Shown: one piece after another, positions 28,951 through 30,162 of the stretch
Position numbering within the stretch: position 1 is the stretch's first letter
Layout: each line of letters opens with the position of its first letter
Source of the DNA: a virus
Direction: 5' to 3' (one strand)
DNA length: 30,162 nucleotides
Virus record (IMG/VR): IMGVR_UViG_3300032053_011151
Span: 1-30,162 of that record
Program-made: the position numbers and the translations under genes
The notes under the pieces: generated by a model
What the model was told of the DNA's origin: nothing
Seen by the model: only the letters and a program-made list of their open reading frames with translations
The model's database searches: none

Positions 28951-30117
28951 ATGCCGGCATTTAAAACAACAAAGCAGTTTATTCAATCTGCCACTGAAAT
29001 TCATAAAAATAATTTTTCTTATGATAAAACAGAATATATTTCTAGTAAAGAAAAATTATATATAACTTGCAATTCCTGTAATAATAATATTTACATACGA
29101 GCGTCACATCATCTTAATGGCGTGGGTTGTAGGAAATGTTCTACAAAAAATAGAAGCATTTTACAAACAAAGACAACTGCAGAATTTGTCAAAGAGGCTA
29201 TTTTTATTTATTCAAATCATTATAATTATGATAAAGTTATTTATATAAAAAGCAATAAGAAAGTTAAAATATATTGTAATATACATCAAGTATTTTTTTA
29301 TCAAACGCCAAATGTCCATCTTTTAGGAAGTGGTTGCAGAATATGTGCAAATGAAAATATAGGGATTAAAAACTCTAAATCAATAGAAGATTTTATTGAT
29401 CAAGCAAAAATTTTACATAAAAACAAGTATTTATATCATAAATCTATTTATAATCATAGCCTTATTCCAATAGAGATATTTTGTGTTAAATGTAATTTAT
29501 TTTTTATGCAAAAGCCCATACATCATTTAACTGGTTCTGGCTGCATAAATTGTGCAGAGCAAAATAGGCTTAAATCTATATTAAAAACAAAAGAAGAATT
29601 TTTAAAAGAAGCTATAGGTATACATGGTTCTAAATATAATTATTCTAATATAGAGTATAAAAATACGACTAAAAAAATAGATATTTGCTGTAATAAATGC
29701 AAGATTTATTTTGAACAAGAGCCTAGATCGCATTTGAGCGGAAGCGGCTGCCCTCATTGTAGCAATTCAAATATTTCAAAAATAGAAGTGTCTTGGTTAA
29801 ATCATTTAAATATACCACAAGAATATCGTCAAATTAGTTTAAAAATTGGTAAAATTTGTATTAAAACAGACGCTTATGATCCAGAAACTAATACTGTTTA
29901 TGAATTTTATGGTGATTATTATCACGGCAATCCTAAAATATATAATATTTTTAATATAAATTTAACAGTTAAAAAAACTTTTGGTGAGCTTTATAAATGT
30001 ACTATTATTAGGGAAAGTCTAATAAAGCAGGCTGGTTATAATTTGATATCTATTTGGGAGAATGATTGGAAAAATGAACAAAAACGCATTACAAAAGATA
30101 ATTTCACATCCCGATAA
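28951..30117 (+). CDS. Homing endonuclease with four zinc-ribbon repeats and a VSR-like nuclease
   Basis: A 388-residue protein. Four repeats of about 65 residues each begin F-x-x-x-A-x-x-I-H/Y, contain a YDK/YSN segment, and end GSGC-x-x-C (for example GVGCRKC, GSGCRIC, GSGCINC, GSGCPHC). Each also has a first CxxC, changed to CxxH in repeat 2. They look like DNA-reading zinc ribbons. The last ~110 residues are a VSR/EDxHD-type nuclease: KTDAYDPETNTVYEFYGDYYHG. It is of the same nuclease class as the protein at 19296 but has a different DNA-reading array. Its 3' end overlaps the start of the next gene by 44 bases. Confidence 0.75.
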   Translation: MPAFKTTKQFIQSATEIHKNNFSYDKTEYISSKEKLYITCNSCNNNIYIRASHHLNGVGCRKCSTKNRSILQTKTTAEFVKEAIFIYSNHYNYDKVIYIKSNKKVKIYCNIHQVFFYQTPNVHLLGSGCRICANENIGIKNSKSIEDFIDQAKILHKNKYLYHKSIYNHSLIPIEIFCVKCNLFFMQKPIHHLTGSGCINCAEQNRLKSILKTKEEFLKEAIGIHGSKYNYSNIEYKNTTKKIDICCNKCKIYFEQEPRSHLSGSGCPHCSNSNISKIEVSWLNHLNIPQEYRQISLKIGKICIKTDAYDPETNTVYEFYGDYYHGNPKIYNIFNINLTVKKTFGELYKCTIIRESLIKQAGYNLISIWENDWKNEQKRITKDNFTSR

Positions 30118-30162
30118 AGATGAGATAATTTCTAAATTAATTATAGGATTTCCAGCAGATCA
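30074..30162 (+). CDS. N-terminal start of a gene cut by the window edge
   Basis: ATG 30074 opens a frame that stays open to the window end (29 residues, starting MNKNALQKIISHPDKDEIIS). It overlaps the end of the homing endonuclease by 44 bases in another frame. The helical start with HPDKDE followed by hydrophobic residues could be a DNA-binding helix bundle such as a terminase small subunit, but the piece is too short to decide. Confidence 0.5.
   Translation, partial: MNKNALQKIISHPDKDEIISKLIIGFPAD

Overview
The window looks like a piece of a large, strongly AT-rich tailed bacteriophage (jumbo-phage-like) genome. Every convincing gene is on the + strand, genes are packed with ATGA or TAATG overlaps, and many products are small and unrecognisable. 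Replication and recombination genes are viral in character: a gp32-like single-strand binding protein, a RuvC-like resolvase, a short TOPRIM primase and a RecA interrupted by an intein. Homing endonucleases of several families are scattered between them. I saw no rRNA, tRNA, CRISPR array or insertion sequence. The host cannot be named from the sequence.

Layout. 1-1084: the end of one unknown gene and a probable virion protein. 1085-4814: a mobile-gene zone with two intact HNH endonucleases, a frameshifted third one, a tandem pair of small paralogs, a Cas4/RecB-like PD-(D/E)XK nuclease with four cysteines, and a small gene broken by one in-frame TGA that carries two strong hairpins. 4815-7341: a full-length trigger factor, two small unknown genes and a stand-alone FtsH-type (M41) peptidase domain. 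7342-10978: an extended -10 promoter and a DnaE-type DNA polymerase III alpha subunit. 10979-14915: a hairpin, an operator-like palindrome, a remnant of an HNH N-terminus, then a tightly coupled run headed by an HTH/AT-hook protein, followed by a second AT-hook protein and several unknown proteins.

14916-19287: a possible UvsY-like mediator, RecA with a 350-residue LAGLIDADG intein inside the Walker A motif, a small unknown protein, a lone winged-helix protein and the single-strand binding protein, closed by a clear rho-independent terminator. 19286-24781: a repeat-rich VSR/EDxHD-type endonuclease, a RuvC-like resolvase, a 24-codon ORF coupled to a class A DnaJ, a double zinc-ribbon protein, the primase, a GIY-YIG endonuclease, a sigma-region-4-like protein and a gutted GIY-YIG gene. 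24782-30162: four unknown, possibly virion-associated proteins, another VSR-type endonuclease with four zinc-ribbon repeats, and the start of one more gene.

Together the genes describe a largely self-sufficient replication/recombination module (polymerase, primase, SSB, RecA, resolvase, RecB-like nuclease) beside a phage-borne protein-quality set (trigger factor, DnaJ, M41 peptidase). The module is colonised by at least four homing-nuclease families. Most free-standing homing genes end by overlapping the start of the next gene, and several have a TATAAT-like box almost touching their start codon. The least expected items are the trigger factor, the TGA-interrupted structured gene just upstream of it, and the homing genes that appear to bring their own leaderless promoters.
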